Source: Clostridioides difficile ATCC 9689 = DSM 1296 (GTDB taxonomy: Bacteria; Bacillota; Clostridia; Peptostreptococcales; Peptostreptococcaceae). Taken from it: a stretch of DNA of 64,000 nt. The notes under the pieces are model-generated. The model saw nothing but the letters and a program-made list of their open reading frames with translations, searched no databases and was not told the origin of the DNA. Below are positions 47,403 through 57,721 of this stretch, one piece after another. The first letter of the stretch is position 1. Every line of letters begins with the position of its first letter. Both the position numbers and the translations under genes were made by a program. The stretch covers positions 3,844,001 through 3,908,000 of the forward strand of contig NZ_CP011968.1 of assembly GCF_001077535.1 (NCBI RefSeq), written 5' to 3'.

Positions 47403-48443
47403 TTAAGCCTTTATCACTTTGTATCCTGCTGACTTCAGTAGTCTATTCATAATTGCTTGTCCAACTCCAGTCTTAGGGAACTCTTCTGAATATATGACAT
47501 CAACACCCTTTTTGTCCATTTCTATAAGAGCATCAAACAGATTACTTGCAACTTCTTCAAGAGAGTTTCCTAAATCGATTACTTCTCCATCATAAAACTC
47601 TCGGTTTCTACTAATACACATTACACCTGTCTTTAGACCTTTGTCTCTATTAGATTTTATCATATCATTAATCTTTGTTGCTACATTTTCTCTTTTTCCA
47701 GATATTATATATACATCTGCATTTGGAGAATAATGTTTATATTTCATTCCAGGAGCTTTAGCTTTTTGATTATCTTCTTTTTTACTTAATGATGGGTCAA
47801 GCTTTACTTCTCCAAGAAGTTCCTCTAAAACTTCTTTAGTTATACTTCCTGGTCTCAGTATCATAGGAGTCTCTTCTGTTAAATCCAATACAGTTGACTC
47901 CAATCCAAAATTACTGTCTCCTCCTAAAACTATTCCATCCACTCTTCCATTCATCTCTTCATATACATGTTTTGCTTTTGTTGGAGATGGGCGACCTGAG
48001 ATATTTGCAGAAGGAGCTGCAATAGGTATACCAGCTTCTTTTATTATTGCCCTGGCAATAACATTAGAAGGCATCCTTATTGCAACTGTATCAAGCCCTC
48101 CACTAGTTTTGTATGGAATTATATCTTTTTTATTTAATATAATTGTTATAGGTCCTGGCCAAAGCTTTTCTATAACAAGTTTAGCTTTATCACTTATATC
48201 TTTGGCTAAGTCATATACTTCTTCTTTTTCATATATATGGACTATCAATGGATTGTCACTAGGTCTTCCTTTAGCTTCATAAATCTTCTTTACTGCATTT
48301 TCATCTAATGCATTTGCACCCAACCCATATACTGTCTCAGTTGGAAAAATAACTGTTTTACCTTCTCTAAGAAGTTTTGCTTGTATTTTTATTTCCTCAT
48401 AATCAATATTATTTATATCAATATTACTTATAATAGTTTTCAT
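47403..48443 (-). CDS. Threonylcarbamoyl-AMP synthase (YwlC/Sua5)
   Basis: This enzyme makes threonylcarbamoyl-AMP for tRNA t6A modification. The YrdC domain carries the block VIFPTETVYGLGANA and AKGRPSDNPLIVHI, then PSANISGRPSPT near residue 150. A C-terminal Sua5 domain follows after MKYKHYSPNA. The ATG at 48443 (MKTIISNID) has a weak AGCAGG site; the longest ORF starts at 48464 without one, so the start is uncertain. Confidence 0.92.
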   Translation of the reverse strand: MKTIISNIDINNIDYEEIKIQAKLLREGKTVIFPTETVYGLGANALDENAVKKIYEAKGRPSDNPLIVHIYEKEEVYDLAKDISDKAKLVIEKLWPGPITIILNKKDIIPYKTSGGLDTVAIRMPSNVIARAIIKEAGIPIAAPSANISGRPSPTKAKHVYEEMNGRVDGIVLGGDSNFGLESTVLDLTEETPMILRPGSITKEVLEELLGEVKLDPSLSKKEDNQKAKAPGMKYKHYSPNADVYIISGKRENVATKINDMIKSNRDKGLKTGVMCISRNREFYDGEVIDLGNSLEEVASNLFDALIEMDKKGVDVIYSEEFPKTGVGQAIMNRLLKSAGYKVIKA

Positions 48444-48471
48444 CTTTTGTATGCCTGCTTTCATTTTAATT

Positions 48472-49152
48472 TTATATATAATTTACAATCATTGTACCTA
48501 ACAAGAAACCAATTATACAATACACACTTTTTGAATGTGGAAAAATTTCTTCCAATACAACATACATCATAGTACCTCCTGCTGTAGCAAGAAATACTCC
48601 TATAAGAGAAGTAAATACTCCTCCAAAATAAACACCTAAAAAACTTCCTAGACCCATAGGTAATCCAGCTATTACAGTAAACAAAATAACTTTACTTAGT
48701 TTCATTTTATTGCAAACTAAGCCTAATGCCATAGCTAACCCTTCTGGTATATTATGTAGACCTATAACTATAGCAAGTGTAATACCTAAACTTTCAGTTG
48801 ACATAAAAGAAGAACCAATGGCTAGTCCTTCTGGTAAATTATGTAGTAATATACTTATGAATATAAGATATCCAGATGCCATATTTCCAGACACATCTAA
48901 TTTTGTTTTTATGTACATAGTTATGAGAGCTCCAACAAACGTAAATATAACTGTATTGATTATCCCCATTTTGTCCATGGATTCTTTCATTAAATCAAAC
49001 ACCACTACAGCCAACATTATTCCACCAGATAATCCCATAAAAAAACTTAGATATTTATCGACCTCTCTTTTAAAAATGGCTGATATTACTCCTCCTAATC
49101 CTGTCCCTATAACACCTGCCAAAAGCCCAATTATTGTTACTTTTAGTATCAT
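48472..49152 (-). CDS. ZIP family metal transporter
   Basis: The 226 residues form about eight membrane segments. The paired metal motifs are LLHNLPEGLAIG near residue 103 and IGLHNIPEGLAMA near residue 134, with a further GGTMMYVVLEEIFP near the C-terminus. This matches the GufA/ZupT-like ZIP branch that imports zinc or other divalent metals. GGAGGG precedes the ATG. Confidence 0.92.
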   Translation of the reverse strand: MILKVTIIGLLAGVIGTGLGGVISAIFKREVDKYLSFFMGLSGGIMLAVVVFDLMKESMDKMGIINTVIFTFVGALITMYIKTKLDVSGNMASGYLIFISILLHNLPEGLAIGSSFMSTESLGITLAIVIGLHNIPEGLAMALGLVCNKMKLSKVILFTVIAGLPMGLGSFLGVYFGGVFTSLIGVFLATAGGTMMYVVLEEIFPHSKSVYCIIGFLLGTMIVNYI

Positions 49153-49223
49153 ATAACCCTCCTATACTTGTATATAACAATTATATACAATAGAATATGA
49201 TAACATGACCTAAAATGCAAAAT

Positions 49224-49265
49224 AGCTGTTTCAAAATAGAAAATAATTTCTAGGAAGAAACAGCT
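49224..49265 (-). terminator. Terminator of the rho-prfA region operon
   Basis: AGCTGTTTC pairs perfectly with GAAACAGCT across 24 bases and is followed on the minus strand by ATTTT, 16 bases after prfA. Confidence 0.65.
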
Positions 49266-49280
49266 TCTTTAAAACATTAC

Positions 49281-50345
49281 TTATATTGCAGTCATTTTTT
49301 CTGTTTGGTCAACAGTAATTAAAGCATCTATCATTTCATCTATATCTCCATCTAAGAATGCATCTAACTTATATAAAGTTAAATTTATTCTATGGTCACT
49401 TATTCTACCTTGAGGGAAATTATATGTTCTTATTCTTTCTGACCTGTCTCCTGTTCCGACTTGGCTTTTTCTTTCTGCTGCTATATCTTTGTGTTGTTCT
49501 GCCAATGCTTTATCGTAAAGTCTAGCTTTTAATATTTTTAAAGCTTGCTCTTTATTTTTTAATTGTGATTTTCCATCTTGACAAGATACTACTTCACCTG
49601 TAGGTATATGTGTTACCCTAACAGCAGAGTCAGTAGTATTGACACTTTGTCCTCCATTACCTGAAGAACGGAAAACATCTATTCTTAAATCATTTGGATT
49701 TATTTCAACCTCTACATCTTCAACTTCTGGTAATACTGCAACAGTAGAAGTTGATGTGTGTATTCTTCCACCAGATTCAGTTGATGGTATTCTTTGAACT
49801 CTATGAACTCCAGATTCATACTTTAATCTTGAATAAGCACCTTTACCTTTTATCATAAAAGATACTTCTTTATATCCACCAACTCCAGTATCACTTGCAC
49901 TCAATAATTCTATTTTCCATCTTCTTCTTTCAGCATACCTTGAGTACATTCTAAATAAATCACCCGCAAATAGAGCTGCTTCATCTCCTCCAGCTCCACC
50001 TCTAATTTCAACTATAACGTTCTTATCATCATTAGGGTCTTTAGGCAATAATAGTATTTTTATTTCTTCCTCCAGAGGTGCTACTTTTTCTTCCATCTCA
50101 GCTAACTCCATTTTAGCTAATTCTCTTAATTCTTCATCTGACTCTTCTTGTAAAATTTCTTTTGATTCTTTTATACTATCTAAAACGCTTTTATACTCTC
50201 TGTATTTCATAACAATAGGTTCCAAGTCAGCATGTTCTTTTATATATTTCTGCCAAACTTTTTGATCATTTATTACATCCGGATCACCTATTTTTTCACT
50301 TAAGTCTTTATATGTATCTTCCAATACCTCTAATTTTTTTAACAT
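49281..50345 (-). CDS. prfA: Peptide chain release factor 1
   Basis: RF1 ends translation at UAA and UAG. The 354 residues carry the catalytic GGQ in [16 protein letters not shown] near residue 232 and the stop-codon recognition loop with its PxT element. It is adjacent to prmC, which methylates this Gln. Confidence 0.97.
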   Translation of the reverse strand: MLKKLEVLEDTYKDLSEKIGDPDVINDQKVWQKYIKEHADLEPIVMKYREYKSVLDSIKESKEILQEESDEELRELAKMELAEMEEKVAPLEEEIKILLLPKDPNDDKNVIVEIRGGAGGDEAALFAGDLFRMYSRYAERRRWKIELLSASDTGVGGYKEVSFMIKGKGAYSRLKYESGVHRVQRIPSTESGGRIHTSTSTVAVLPEVEDVEVEINPNDLRIDVFRSSGNGGQSVNTTDSAVRVTHIPTGEVVSCQDGKSQLKNKEQALKILKARLYDKALAEQHKDIAAERKSQVGTGDRSERIRTYNFPQGRISDHRINLTLYKLDAFLDGDIDEMIDALITVDQTEKMTAI

Positions 50346-50388
50346 ACTTTCACCTCGATTAAATGTAACATATCAATTGTTGATTATA

Positions 50389-51237
50389 TCATATATTGTA
50401 ACCTATAACAACTCTATCAATGCCTTGAATATCCTTCTTTGTATATATTTTTTTATATCCATTACTTTTCATAATATTTATTACATCTTCAGCTTGATTA
50501 TGACCAACTTCATATGCTAATATTCCACACTTATTTAAATATTTCTTACCTTGTTCTGTTATTCTTCTATAAAAGTCTAATCCATCTTCTCCACCTTCAA
50601 GAGCATTATATGGTTCATAATCTTTAACTTGTTTGTGCAGAGTTTCTATATCTTGTTTTTTAATATATGGTGGATTTGAAACTATGATATCGAATTTTAT
50701 GTTACTATCACTTATTGCTGTAAATAAATCAGAATTAATATACTTTATTTTTTCACCAACTTCATTTATAATAGCATTTTTTTTAGCTATTTCTAATGCT
50801 GTCTCTGATATATCAAAAGACATGATTTTAGAATTTTCAATGTACTTTGCTAAACTTATTGTAATAGCTCCAGAACCAGTTCCTATATCTAATATACTTA
50901 CATCTTTTTTTTCTCTACATATTTCAATTATTTCTTCTACTAAAGTTTCTGTATCTGGTCTTGGAATCAATACGCCTTCCTTAACAAAAAAATCTAATCC
51001 CATAAACTCCCTATTTTCAACTATATATGCTATTGGTCTTCCATTTAATCTTTCTTCTGCAAAACCCATAAATTTTGTTTTTTGTTCTTCAGTTAGCTCT
51101 TTATTCAGATTTAAGTGAATATATAATCTATCAACACCCAATGTTTTTTGTAACAATAACTCTGTATCTAATCTTGGAGTATCACTTATATCTTTTAGTT
51201 TATCTGAATATTTAATAATTATATCTTTTATCGTCAT
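50389..51237 (-). CDS. prmC: Release factor glutamine methyltransferase
   Basis: PrmC methylates the GGQ glutamine of release factors. The 282 residues have the SAM motif ILDIGTGSGAI near residue 117 and the catalytic IVSNPPYIKK near residue 185. It lies 43 bases upstream of prfA, the functional partner. Confidence 0.96.
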   Translation of the reverse strand: MTIKDIIIKYSDKLKDISDTPRLDTELLLQKTLGVDRLYIHLNLNKELTEEQKTKFMGFAEERLNGRPIAYIVENREFMGLDFFVKEGVLIPRPDTETLVEEIIEICREKKDVSILDIGTGSGAITISLAKYIENSKIMSFDISETALEIAKKNAIINEVGEKIKYINSDLFTAISDSNIKFDIIVSNPPYIKKQDIETLHKQVKDYEPYNALEGGEDGLDFYRRITEQGKKYLNKCGILAYEVGHNQAEDVINIMKSNGYKKIYTKKDIQGIDRVVIGYNI

Positions 51238-51254
51238 AACAAATATCCTTTTCT

Positions 51255-52148
51255 CTAATCTACTACTGCTTTCAATGCTTCCAAAGCAACCTCTAATTGC
51301 TCATCATCAGGCTCTTTTGTTGTAAAATATTGCAACATCATTCCTGGATATGCAATAATTTTAGTAAATCCATTATCATATTTCCCAAGAACTCTAATTA
51401 CCTCATAAGATAAACCTGCTACTATAGGCACACATATAATTCTCATAAATATTCTAAGAATTGGATTTGGCCAACCAAAAAATGCAAACAATATTATTGA
51501 TACAGCCATAACTATAAATAGGAAATTTGTACCACATCTAGGATGTAATCTTTTAAATTTTCTAGCATTCTCTACTGTAAGTTCTAAATCATTTTCATAG
51601 CAATATATAGATTTATGTTCTGCTCCATGATATTGAAAGACTCTTTCTATATCCTTACTTCGTGAAATCAATACTATATATGCAAATAATATAGCTATCC
51701 TTATGATTCCTTCTATTAAATTAAGCATAAAATCATTAGGCATTACTTTAGAAAAAGCTCCTCCTACCAATGTAGGTATAAAAATGAATAATCCAGCAGA
51801 AAGTAACATTGCTATGACCAATGAAAATATTATAATTATATCATTTGCCTTATCTTTAAAAATTTTCTTTATAAATAAATCAAATTTATCCTCTTCAGCT
51901 TCTTCCATAAAAAACTCTGAAGAAAAGTTTAAACTTTTTATGCCTTGAATCATTGTATCTATCATAACAAAAGAACCTCTAACAAAAGGTATCTTATCTA
52001 TATTCTTATCTCTTACCCAACTTTTTATTCTATCTTCTTTTAGTGCTATTTCTCCGTCACTTTTTCTAACAGCTACCGCTCTTTTGTCTTTTGACTGCAT
52101 CATTACACCTTCAATAACAGCTTGCCCACCTACAGCTTGTTTTGCCAT
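51255..52148 (-). CDS. DUF1385 membrane protein, YqhQ-like
   Basis: The 297 residues open with the family signature GGQAVIEGVMMQS and include YHGAEHKSIYCYEN near residue 175 and HPRCGTNFLF near residue 200. Several membrane helices lie between. The His/Cys motifs suggest metal or cofactor binding, but the family's function is unknown to me. Its place between rpmE and prmC is conserved in clostridia. Confidence 0.88.
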   Translation of the reverse strand: MAKQAVGGQAVIEGVMMQSKDKRAVAVRKSDGEIALKEDRIKSWVRDKNIDKIPFVRGSFVMIDTMIQGIKSLNFSSEFFMEEAEEDKFDLFIKKIFKDKANDIIIIFSLVIAMLLSAGLFIFIPTLVGGAFSKVMPNDFMLNLIEGIIRIAILFAYIVLISRSKDIERVFQYHGAEHKSIYCYENDLELTVENARKFKRLHPRCGTNFLFIVMAVSIILFAFFGWPNPILRIFMRIICVPIVAGLSYEVIRVLGKYDNGFTKIIAYPGMMLQYFTTKEPDDEQLEVALEALKAVVD

Positions 52149-52257
52149 CCACTCACCTCATTTTATTGTATTTAGAATACTCAATTTTACATATTTATTA
52201 TTATAATACAAAAAGACAATTTAAAGTAGAATATGAATGTTTTTTTGTAATAAAATA

Positions 52258-52279
52258 GGAGTTGGCTTCCTCCAACTCC
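52258..52279 (-). terminator. Terminator after rpmE
   Basis: GGAGTTGG pairs perfectly with CCAACTCC around a six-base loop, with TATTTT after it on the minus strand. Confidence 0.75.
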
Positions 52280-52292
52280 ACTTTTATAAAAA

Positions 52293-52493
52293 TTAGTCCA
52301 TTTTGAATCTTTTCTTGAATTTGTCGATTCTTCCACCTTTTTCTATGTTCTTTTGTTTTCCTGTATAGAATGGATGGCACTCTGAACATATTTCAACTTT
52401 TATTTCGTCCTTAGTTGAACCAGCAACAAATGTGTTCCCACAAGCACAACGCACTTCAACTGGATTGTATTTTGGTTGTATTTCCTTTTGCAT
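52293..52493 (-). CDS. rpmE: 50S ribosomal protein L31, zinc type
   Basis: The 66 residues start [14 protein letters not shown] and contain the Cys pairs CACG and [10 protein letters not shown] of the zinc-binding L31. The ATG at 52493 has GAGGTG upstream; a GTG three codons earlier overlaps that site and is rejected. Confidence 0.97.
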   Translation of the reverse strand: MQKEIQPKYNPVEVRCACGNTFVAGSTKDEIKVEICSECHPFYTGKQKNIEKGGRIDKFKKRFKMD

Positions 52494-52645
52494 TATAGTC
52501 ACCTCTTCTCTTTATTTAAAAAAATTAATTATATTAACTTTCTTTTTACATTATCAACTACATTATTATAGCACAACTTATTATGCCATTCAAGTGATTT
52601 TTCTATTAGTTTATATAATCCATATTTGCATTTGTATTATTGATT

Positions 52646-54235
52646 TTACAAATTCTTTATTGATTTTACAAACTCTTTATTGTCCTTAGTTCTCTTTATA
52701 AGTTCAATGACTTTATCTGTAATTTCCATTACTGAATTATTACTCATTTCTCTTCTTAATCTCCAAAGAGCAGTCTTTTCTTCATCATCAAGCAATAAAT
52801 CATCTCTTCTTGTACCAGACTTGTAAATATCTATTGCAGGGAATATTCTTTTTTCTGCTAATTTTCTATCTAAATGTAACTCCATATTTCCTGTACCTTT
52901 AAATTCCTCAAATATTACATCATCCATCCTAGAACCAGTTTCAACCAATGCTGTTCCTAATATTGTCAAAGAACCACCCTGTCTAATATTCCTTGCTGCA
53001 CCAAAGAACTTTTTAGGTCCATGAAGTGCACCAGGGTCAATACCTCCAGATAAAGTTCTACCTGTAGGAGATATTGTAAGGTTATATGCCCTTGCCAATC
53101 TAGTTATACTATCTAGTAAAATTACTACATCTTTACCATGTTCAACTAATCTTTGAGCTCTATTTAACACCATCTCTGCAACCTTGACATGATGACTTGA
53201 TACTTGGTCAAAAGTGGAATATATAACGTCTCCTTCAATAGATTCTTTCATATCAGTAACTTCCTCTGGTCTTTCATCTATAAGGAGTACTATAAGTTCA
53301 ACATTTGGATGATTTTTAGCTATGCTATTTGCAACGCTTTTTAAAAGAACTGTTTTCCCAGCTTTTGGAGGTGCTACTATCAATCCTCTTTGTCCTTTTC
53401 CTATAGGTGAAATTAAATCTATAATTCTTGTAGCTATTTCATTTCTATTAGTTTCCAGTGTAAGTCGTTCTTCTGGAAATATTGGTGTTAATGTCTCAAA
53501 CGCATTTCTTTGTATAGCTGTGTCAGGGTTTTCATCATTTATTTTTTGAACATATAAAAGTGCTCTAAATTTCTCTCCACTTTTTGGATGTCTAGTTATT
53601 CCCTTAATCTTGTCTCCTGTTTTCATATTAAATCTTCTTATTTGAGATGGTGAAACGTAAACATCTCCTTCAGTAGACAAATAATTTGAACCTCTTAAAA
53701 AACCAAATCCATCTGGCAGAATTTCAAGTACACCTACTACTTCATCCTCTTTTGATGTGTTAAATTCATCTACTATCTTAGATTCATCAACTTGTTTAGG
53801 CATATAATAGTTTTTATTATTATTTCTGACCATTCTATTAGATATATTTGATGACTTATTGCTATCATTTACACTCGTTGTCTTATTATAGTCATTTCTT
53901 TGATTTCTATGTTCTTGGTTTTGGGAAATATTTTGGGTATCTATTTCTTTCTTGTTGTATGATTTGGTAGGGCTCTTATATTCAACTTCTTTTTCTATAC
54001 TTTCACGCTCTATATTTTCTTTTCTATTCTTTATGTCTTCTTTAATATCTTCATTTTTTTCTTTAGTCTCTTCGTTTACTTTTTCCTCATTTTTACTTTT
54101 GGAATTTATAATCTCAATTAACTCATTTTTCTTATATGTAGTAATTGATTTTATTTTTAATTCTTTAGCTATCTCTCGTAGCTCAACTAAGGTCTTACTA
54201 CCTAATCCTTCTAATACTTTATCATCTAAAATCAA
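52646..54235 (-). CDS. rho: Transcription termination factor Rho with Asn-rich insertion
   Basis: Rho is the RNA-dependent ATPase that ends transcription. The N-terminal helix domain (about 1-45) is followed by a disordered charged then Asn/Gln/Ser-rich insertion (about 47-160). Next come the RNA-binding cold-shock fold ([14 protein letters not shown]), the P-loop [10 protein letters not shown], and [15 protein letters not shown]. The start is taken as TTG at 54235, because AGGAGG lies five to seven bases upstream and would be inside the longer ORF. The product has 529 residues. Confidence 0.95.
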   Translation of the reverse strand: MILDDKVLEGLGSKTLVELREIAKELKIKSITTYKKNELIEIINSKSKNEEKVNEETKEKNEDIKEDIKNRKENIERESIEKEVEYKSPTKSYNKKEIDTQNISQNQEHRNQRNDYNKTTSVNDSNKSSNISNRMVRNNNKNYYMPKQVDESKIVDEFNTSKEDEVVGVLEILPDGFGFLRGSNYLSTEGDVYVSPSQIRRFNMKTGDKIKGITRHPKSGEKFRALLYVQKINDENPDTAIQRNAFETLTPIFPEERLTLETNRNEIATRIIDLISPIGKGQRGLIVAPPKAGKTVLLKSVANSIAKNHPNVELIVLLIDERPEEVTDMKESIEGDVIYSTFDQVSSHHVKVAEMVLNRAQRLVEHGKDVVILLDSITRLARAYNLTISPTGRTLSGGIDPGALHGPKKFFGAARNIRQGGSLTILGTALVETGSRMDDVIFEEFKGTGNMELHLDRKLAEKRIFPAIDIYKSGTRRDDLLLDDEEKTALWRLRREMSNNSVMEITDKVIELIKRTKDNKEFVKSIKNL

Positions 54236-54521
54236 AAAAATCCTCCTCATCTATATATTCATTTATATACATACTTATTTTGGAAATTGAAGGCATGAAA
54301 AAGAAAAGTTTTATTTAAACAGTTAAGTCTAATAATATCATTATTTATATATTATGGTCAATAAATAAAATTTAAAACATTATTACCTACTATATTACTG
54401 TATTTCAAGTCCAATCTTAGCACGTTTTTATAAATTTATCACTATATTTATATCTTATAATAATATTTTCCTTTAAAATATGCAACTATTATAAAAATTT
54501 TTTTTTACATTTATAAATTCT
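54236..54521. other. Upstream region of rho
   Basis: About 285 AT-rich bases with no ORF. It carries the probable rho promoter at 54332-54361. Confidence 0.5.
54332..54361 (-). promoter_or_regulatory. Probable rho promoter
   Basis: On the minus strand TTGACC (complement 54356-54361) and TATTAT (complement 54332-54337) are 18 bases apart, about 95 bases before the TTG start. Confidence 0.5.
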
Positions 54522-54583
54522 AAAAACCATATATAACTAAAATATTGTAAGTTTTTGACTACATCAAGTTATATATGGTTTTT
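54522..54583 (-). terminator. Terminator of galU and the small membrane ORF
   Basis: AAAAACCATATATAACT pairs perfectly over 17 bp with its complement across 28 bases, giving a T tract on the minus strand. Confidence 0.75.
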
Positions 54584-54618
54584 ATATTTATGTATATCAA
54601 CTGCTGTCATTTATCTTA

Positions 54619-54732
54619 TTACATAGTTGCAATCATACTCAAAACAGCTGTTATACTCGTTATTACGAGGATTCCCACAATCCCAACAGCTATTATTCTA
54701 TTAATTCTTTTCTGACTTGATTTTGCCACCAT
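54619..54732 (-). CDS. Small single-pass membrane protein, 37 aa
   Basis: Read directly: MVAKSSQKRINRII, then a hydrophobic stretch AVGIVGILVITSITAVL, then SMIATM and TAA at 54619-54621. AAAGGTGATG precedes the ATG at 54732. The basic N-terminus and single helix suggest an N-in membrane peptide, similar in style to the DUF4044 group. It lies 17 bases after galU on the same strand and before a strong terminator, so it is probably the last gene of that operon. Function unknown. Confidence 0.6.
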   Translation of the reverse strand: MVAKSSQKRINRIIAVGIVGILVITSITAVLSMIATM

Positions 54733-54749
54733 ACATCACCTTTCATTAA

Positions 54750-55715
54750 TTATTTTTGAATTTCAAGTTCTCTAGATTCATTGACTTCAATTAAATCTAT
54801 TTTTTCATCTGTATTATTGTATAACACATTGTTATTTTTATCAAATTCACTACATACATGTTTCAAATATTTTATAAAATCTTCCTTAAGGTCTTCTTTC
54901 TTTAGAGCAAAGTCAACAGTAGCTTCTAAAAATCCTAGCTTGTCCCCAACATCATATCTCTTGCCTTCAAAATTGTATGCATACATAGCTTCTTTCTTAG
55001 ATAATATTTTTAAAGCATCTGTAAGTTGTACCTCTCCACCTTTACCTGGTGGTAAATCCTTAAGAATATCAAAGATTTCAGGAGTTATTATATATCTACC
55101 TAAAATAGCAATATTTGAAGGAGCTTTTCCTGACTCTGGCTTTTCTACCATGTCTTTTACCTTGTAAACTCTACCTTCTATATTTTTTGCTTCTATTATC
55201 CCATATTTATTAGTATCTTCTTGATTTACCTTTTGAACACCCAATATTGTAGTTCTATATTCCTCATATGCATCTGTTAGTTGTTTTAGACAAGGTACAT
55301 CATTATCTACAATATCATCCCCTAACATTACTGCAAACGGCTCATCACCTATAAAATGCCTCGCACAATAAATTGCATCTCCCAACCCTTTTGGCTCTTT
55401 TTGTCTTATATAATGTATGTTAATCATGTTAGATATGTTTTGTACTACCTCCAACAATTCTTTCTTACCTTTTTTCTCTAAATCAAGTTCCAATTCTACA
55501 GATTTATCAAAGTGGTCTTCAATAGATTTTTTATTTCTACCTGTTATTATTAGTATTTCCTCTATTCCTGAGGCCACAGCTTCTTCTATTATGTATTGTA
55601 GAGTTGGCTTATCAACTATTGGTAACATCTCTTTTGGTTGTGCCTTTGTAGCTGGCAAAAATCTAGTTCCTAAACCTGCTGCTGGTATTACAGCCTTTTT
55701 AACTTTAACTTGCAT
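54750..55715 (-). CDS. galU: UTP--glucose-1-phosphate uridylyltransferase
   Basis: GalU makes UDP-glucose. From the ATG at 55715 (MQVKVKKAVIPAAGLGTRF) the product has 321 residues. That Met has GGGAGAT upstream, whereas the longer ORF from 55730 includes the site. Further motifs are TKAQPKEMLPIVDKP, VMLGDDIVD and VEKP. The last 30 residues are an acidic extension. Confidence 0.95.
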   Translation of the reverse strand: MQVKVKKAVIPAAGLGTRFLPATKAQPKEMLPIVDKPTLQYIIEEAVASGIEEILIITGRNKKSIEDHFDKSVELELDLEKKGKKELLEVVQNISNMINIHYIRQKEPKGLGDAIYCARHFIGDEPFAVMLGDDIVDNDVPCLKQLTDAYEEYRTTILGVQKVNQEDTNKYGIIEAKNIEGRVYKVKDMVEKPESGKAPSNIAILGRYIITPEIFDILKDLPPGKGGEVQLTDALKILSKKEAMYAYNFEGKRYDVGDKLGFLEATVDFALKKEDLKEDFIKYLKHVCSEFDKNNNVLYNNTDEKIDLIEVNESRELEIQK

Positions 55716-55744
55716 AGAATCATCTCCCACTAATTAATAAATAA

Positions 55745-55768
55745 AAAGTCCTATCTTGATAGGACTTT
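55745..55768 (-). terminator. Terminator of the M3 peptidase gene
   Basis: AAAGTCCTATC pairs perfectly with GATAGGACTTT around TT, with more T residues on the minus-strand side. Confidence 0.85.
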
Positions 55769-55828
55769 AAACTTTTAGTATATTTTATCATTAATTCGAT
55801 ATATTTACCATGTGGATTACAATAATGT

Positions 55829-57721
55829 TTATAATAGCTTTTCAAGTTCTGCTACTAAACTATCAAATTTTTTGATTGTATTTTCTATGGGTTTTGTATT
55901 AGTTAAATTTATGCCACTTGATTTTAACAAGTTTATTGGATAATCTGAACTTCCCTTTTTAAGAAAGCTCATATAGTTATCTGAACCATTCTTTAGGATG
56001 TCTTGGGCAAAACTTACTCCTGCACTACAACCTGTAGCATATTTATAGACATAGAAACTATTATAAAAATGTGGGATTCTAGCCCATCCGACCTTAGATA
56101 ATTGGTCTAATTCATAGCTTTGTCCATAATATTTTTTAAGAAGTTGTCCCCAAACATCATTTAATACTAATGCGTTTACACTTTTTCCTTTTTCTACTAA
56201 CTCGTGTATAGTTTTTTCAAATTCAGCATACATAGTTTGTGTATAAAGAGTATCTTTTATCAAGTCTAAATACTGTGTTATATAATAAGCTTTTTCATCA
56301 TTGCCTTTAGCTTCTTTTATAAGCATCTCGTAAAGTAATGCTTCATTCGTTGTAGATGCAACTTCGTGAGTAAATATAGACGGATTTGAATTAAAATAAT
56401 TCTGATTCTTAGAACTTAAATATTCATATACAGCATGTCCAAGCTCATGTGATAAGGTCGAAACTGAACCTAATGAATTATTATAATTTAAAAGTATATA
56501 TGGATGATTTTCATAAACAGATAAGCAGTATCCACCACTTACTTTATTTTCATGTGAATAAACATCTATCCATTTTTCATTGAAAGCTTTATATACTACA
56601 TCATTGTATTCTTTTCCTAAAGGTGACAACGCTGAATATACTATACTTTGTGCCTTTTCATAATTAATATTATTGTCAACAGCCTTAACCATAGGCACAA
56701 ACATATCATATGAATGAACCTTATCTAATTTTAATACTTTTTTTCTTAAATCTATATATTTGTGTAGACTGTCCATATTACTATTTACAGTCCTTATCAA
56801 ATTATTGTATACTTTTTCATCTACATTATCAGATTCCAGGTACATTTCTAAAGAAGACTCATAACCTCTTTCCTGAGAATAAAAAATATTCTTTTTAACT
56901 TGACCAGTAATTAAACCTGCAATTGTATTTATATTATCATTGTAAGTTATAAGTTCATCTTGATAAGCTTTTTTTCTATTTTCTCTATCTGATGACTCTA
57001 ATTCACTCGCATATTGAGCTGGTGTCAAATTAGTTTTTCTATCCATATTTCTAAATAATTCATATACTTGGCTTGGAAGACTACTTATTGAAGATACTTT
57101 GCTTAGAATATCTTCTGATTTATCATCCAAATAATGTACTTTATTCCTTCTTATATCTCTTAAATATGCACCATATTTCCTATTTATATTTTTATTTGAA
57201 ATAATTTTCTTGTAATCTTTGTTTGATAATTTTAGTATTTCTAACTCTAAATCTGAACAAATCCCCATATAATTCCCATAGGATTTACTCATACTATCAT
57301 TCATATCTAAGTACTTATACGAATTTTTATTAGTATCTTGTTTTAATTTTACATAGGCAGAAAGTTTATTTAGTCTTATATCAAGTTTTTCTTTAATGTT
57401 CAAGGCAAAAGACAAATGTGTTGGCGATTTTGTTACTTTACCTATGTAATTTTTCAACTCTTTAGTATCTTTATCAAAACTCTTAAGTTCTTTTTTCCAT
57501 TGGTCATCACTTTTAAACAAAGATTGCAAATTCCAACATGTTTTTTCATAGTCTATTTCTTGTTTTTTTTCAGCATCATCTTCAGTATCATTATTATTCA
57601 TGACAGTAATTGCTCTGTCATTATTCTTTTGATATCCTTGGTCAGCTTTTATACTTATTATTAACATGCAAAAAATAGAAATAAATAAAGGTATTATTGC
57701 TTTGCACAATTTTCTATTCAT
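55829..57721 (-). CDS. Secreted or membrane-anchored M3 oligoendopeptidase F-like protein
   Basis: The 630 residues (from ATG 57721) begin with a hydrophobic signal segment (KAIIPLFISIFCMLIISI), unusual for PepF enzymes, which are mostly cytoplasmic. The zinc motif is TLSHELGHAVYEYLS near residue 430, with the third ligand Glu about 28 residues on in ASTTNEALL. It should cut medium-sized peptides outside the cell. Its ribosome binding site GAAAGGATGG lies within the hairpin at 57722-57771. I saw no true lipobox. Confidence 0.88.
   Translation of the reverse strand: MNRKLCKAIIPLFISIFCMLIISIKADQGYQKNNDRAITVMNNNDTEDDAEKKQEIDYEKTCWNLQSLFKSDDQWKKELKSFDKDTKELKNYIGKVTKSPTHLSFALNIKEKLDIRLNKLSAYVKLKQDTNKNSYKYLDMNDSMSKSYGNYMGICSDLELEILKLSNKDYKKIISNKNINRKYGAYLRDIRRNKVHYLDDKSEDILSKVSSISSLPSQVYELFRNMDRKTNLTPAQYASELESSDRENRKKAYQDELITYNDNINTIAGLITGQVKKNIFYSQERGYESSLEMYLESDNVDEKVYNNLIRTVNSNMDSLHKYIDLRKKVLKLDKVHSYDMFVPMVKAVDNNINYEKAQSIVYSALSPLGKEYNDVVYKAFNEKWIDVYSHENKVSGGYCLSVYENHPYILLNYNNSLGSVSTLSHELGHAVYEYLSSKNQNYFNSNPSIFTHEVASTTNEALLYEMLIKEAKGNDEKAYYITQYLDLIKDTLYTQTMYAEFEKTIHELVEKGKSVNALVLNDVWGQLLKKYYGQSYELDQLSKVGWARIPHFYNSFYVYKYATGCSAGVSFAQDILKNGSDNYMSFLKKGSSDYPINLLKSSGINLTNTKPIENTIKKFDSLVAELEKLL

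Noticed and set aside
52201-52389. 62-codon minus-strand ORF overlapping rpmE
   Set aside because: It overlaps the L31 gene in another frame and runs through its terminator.
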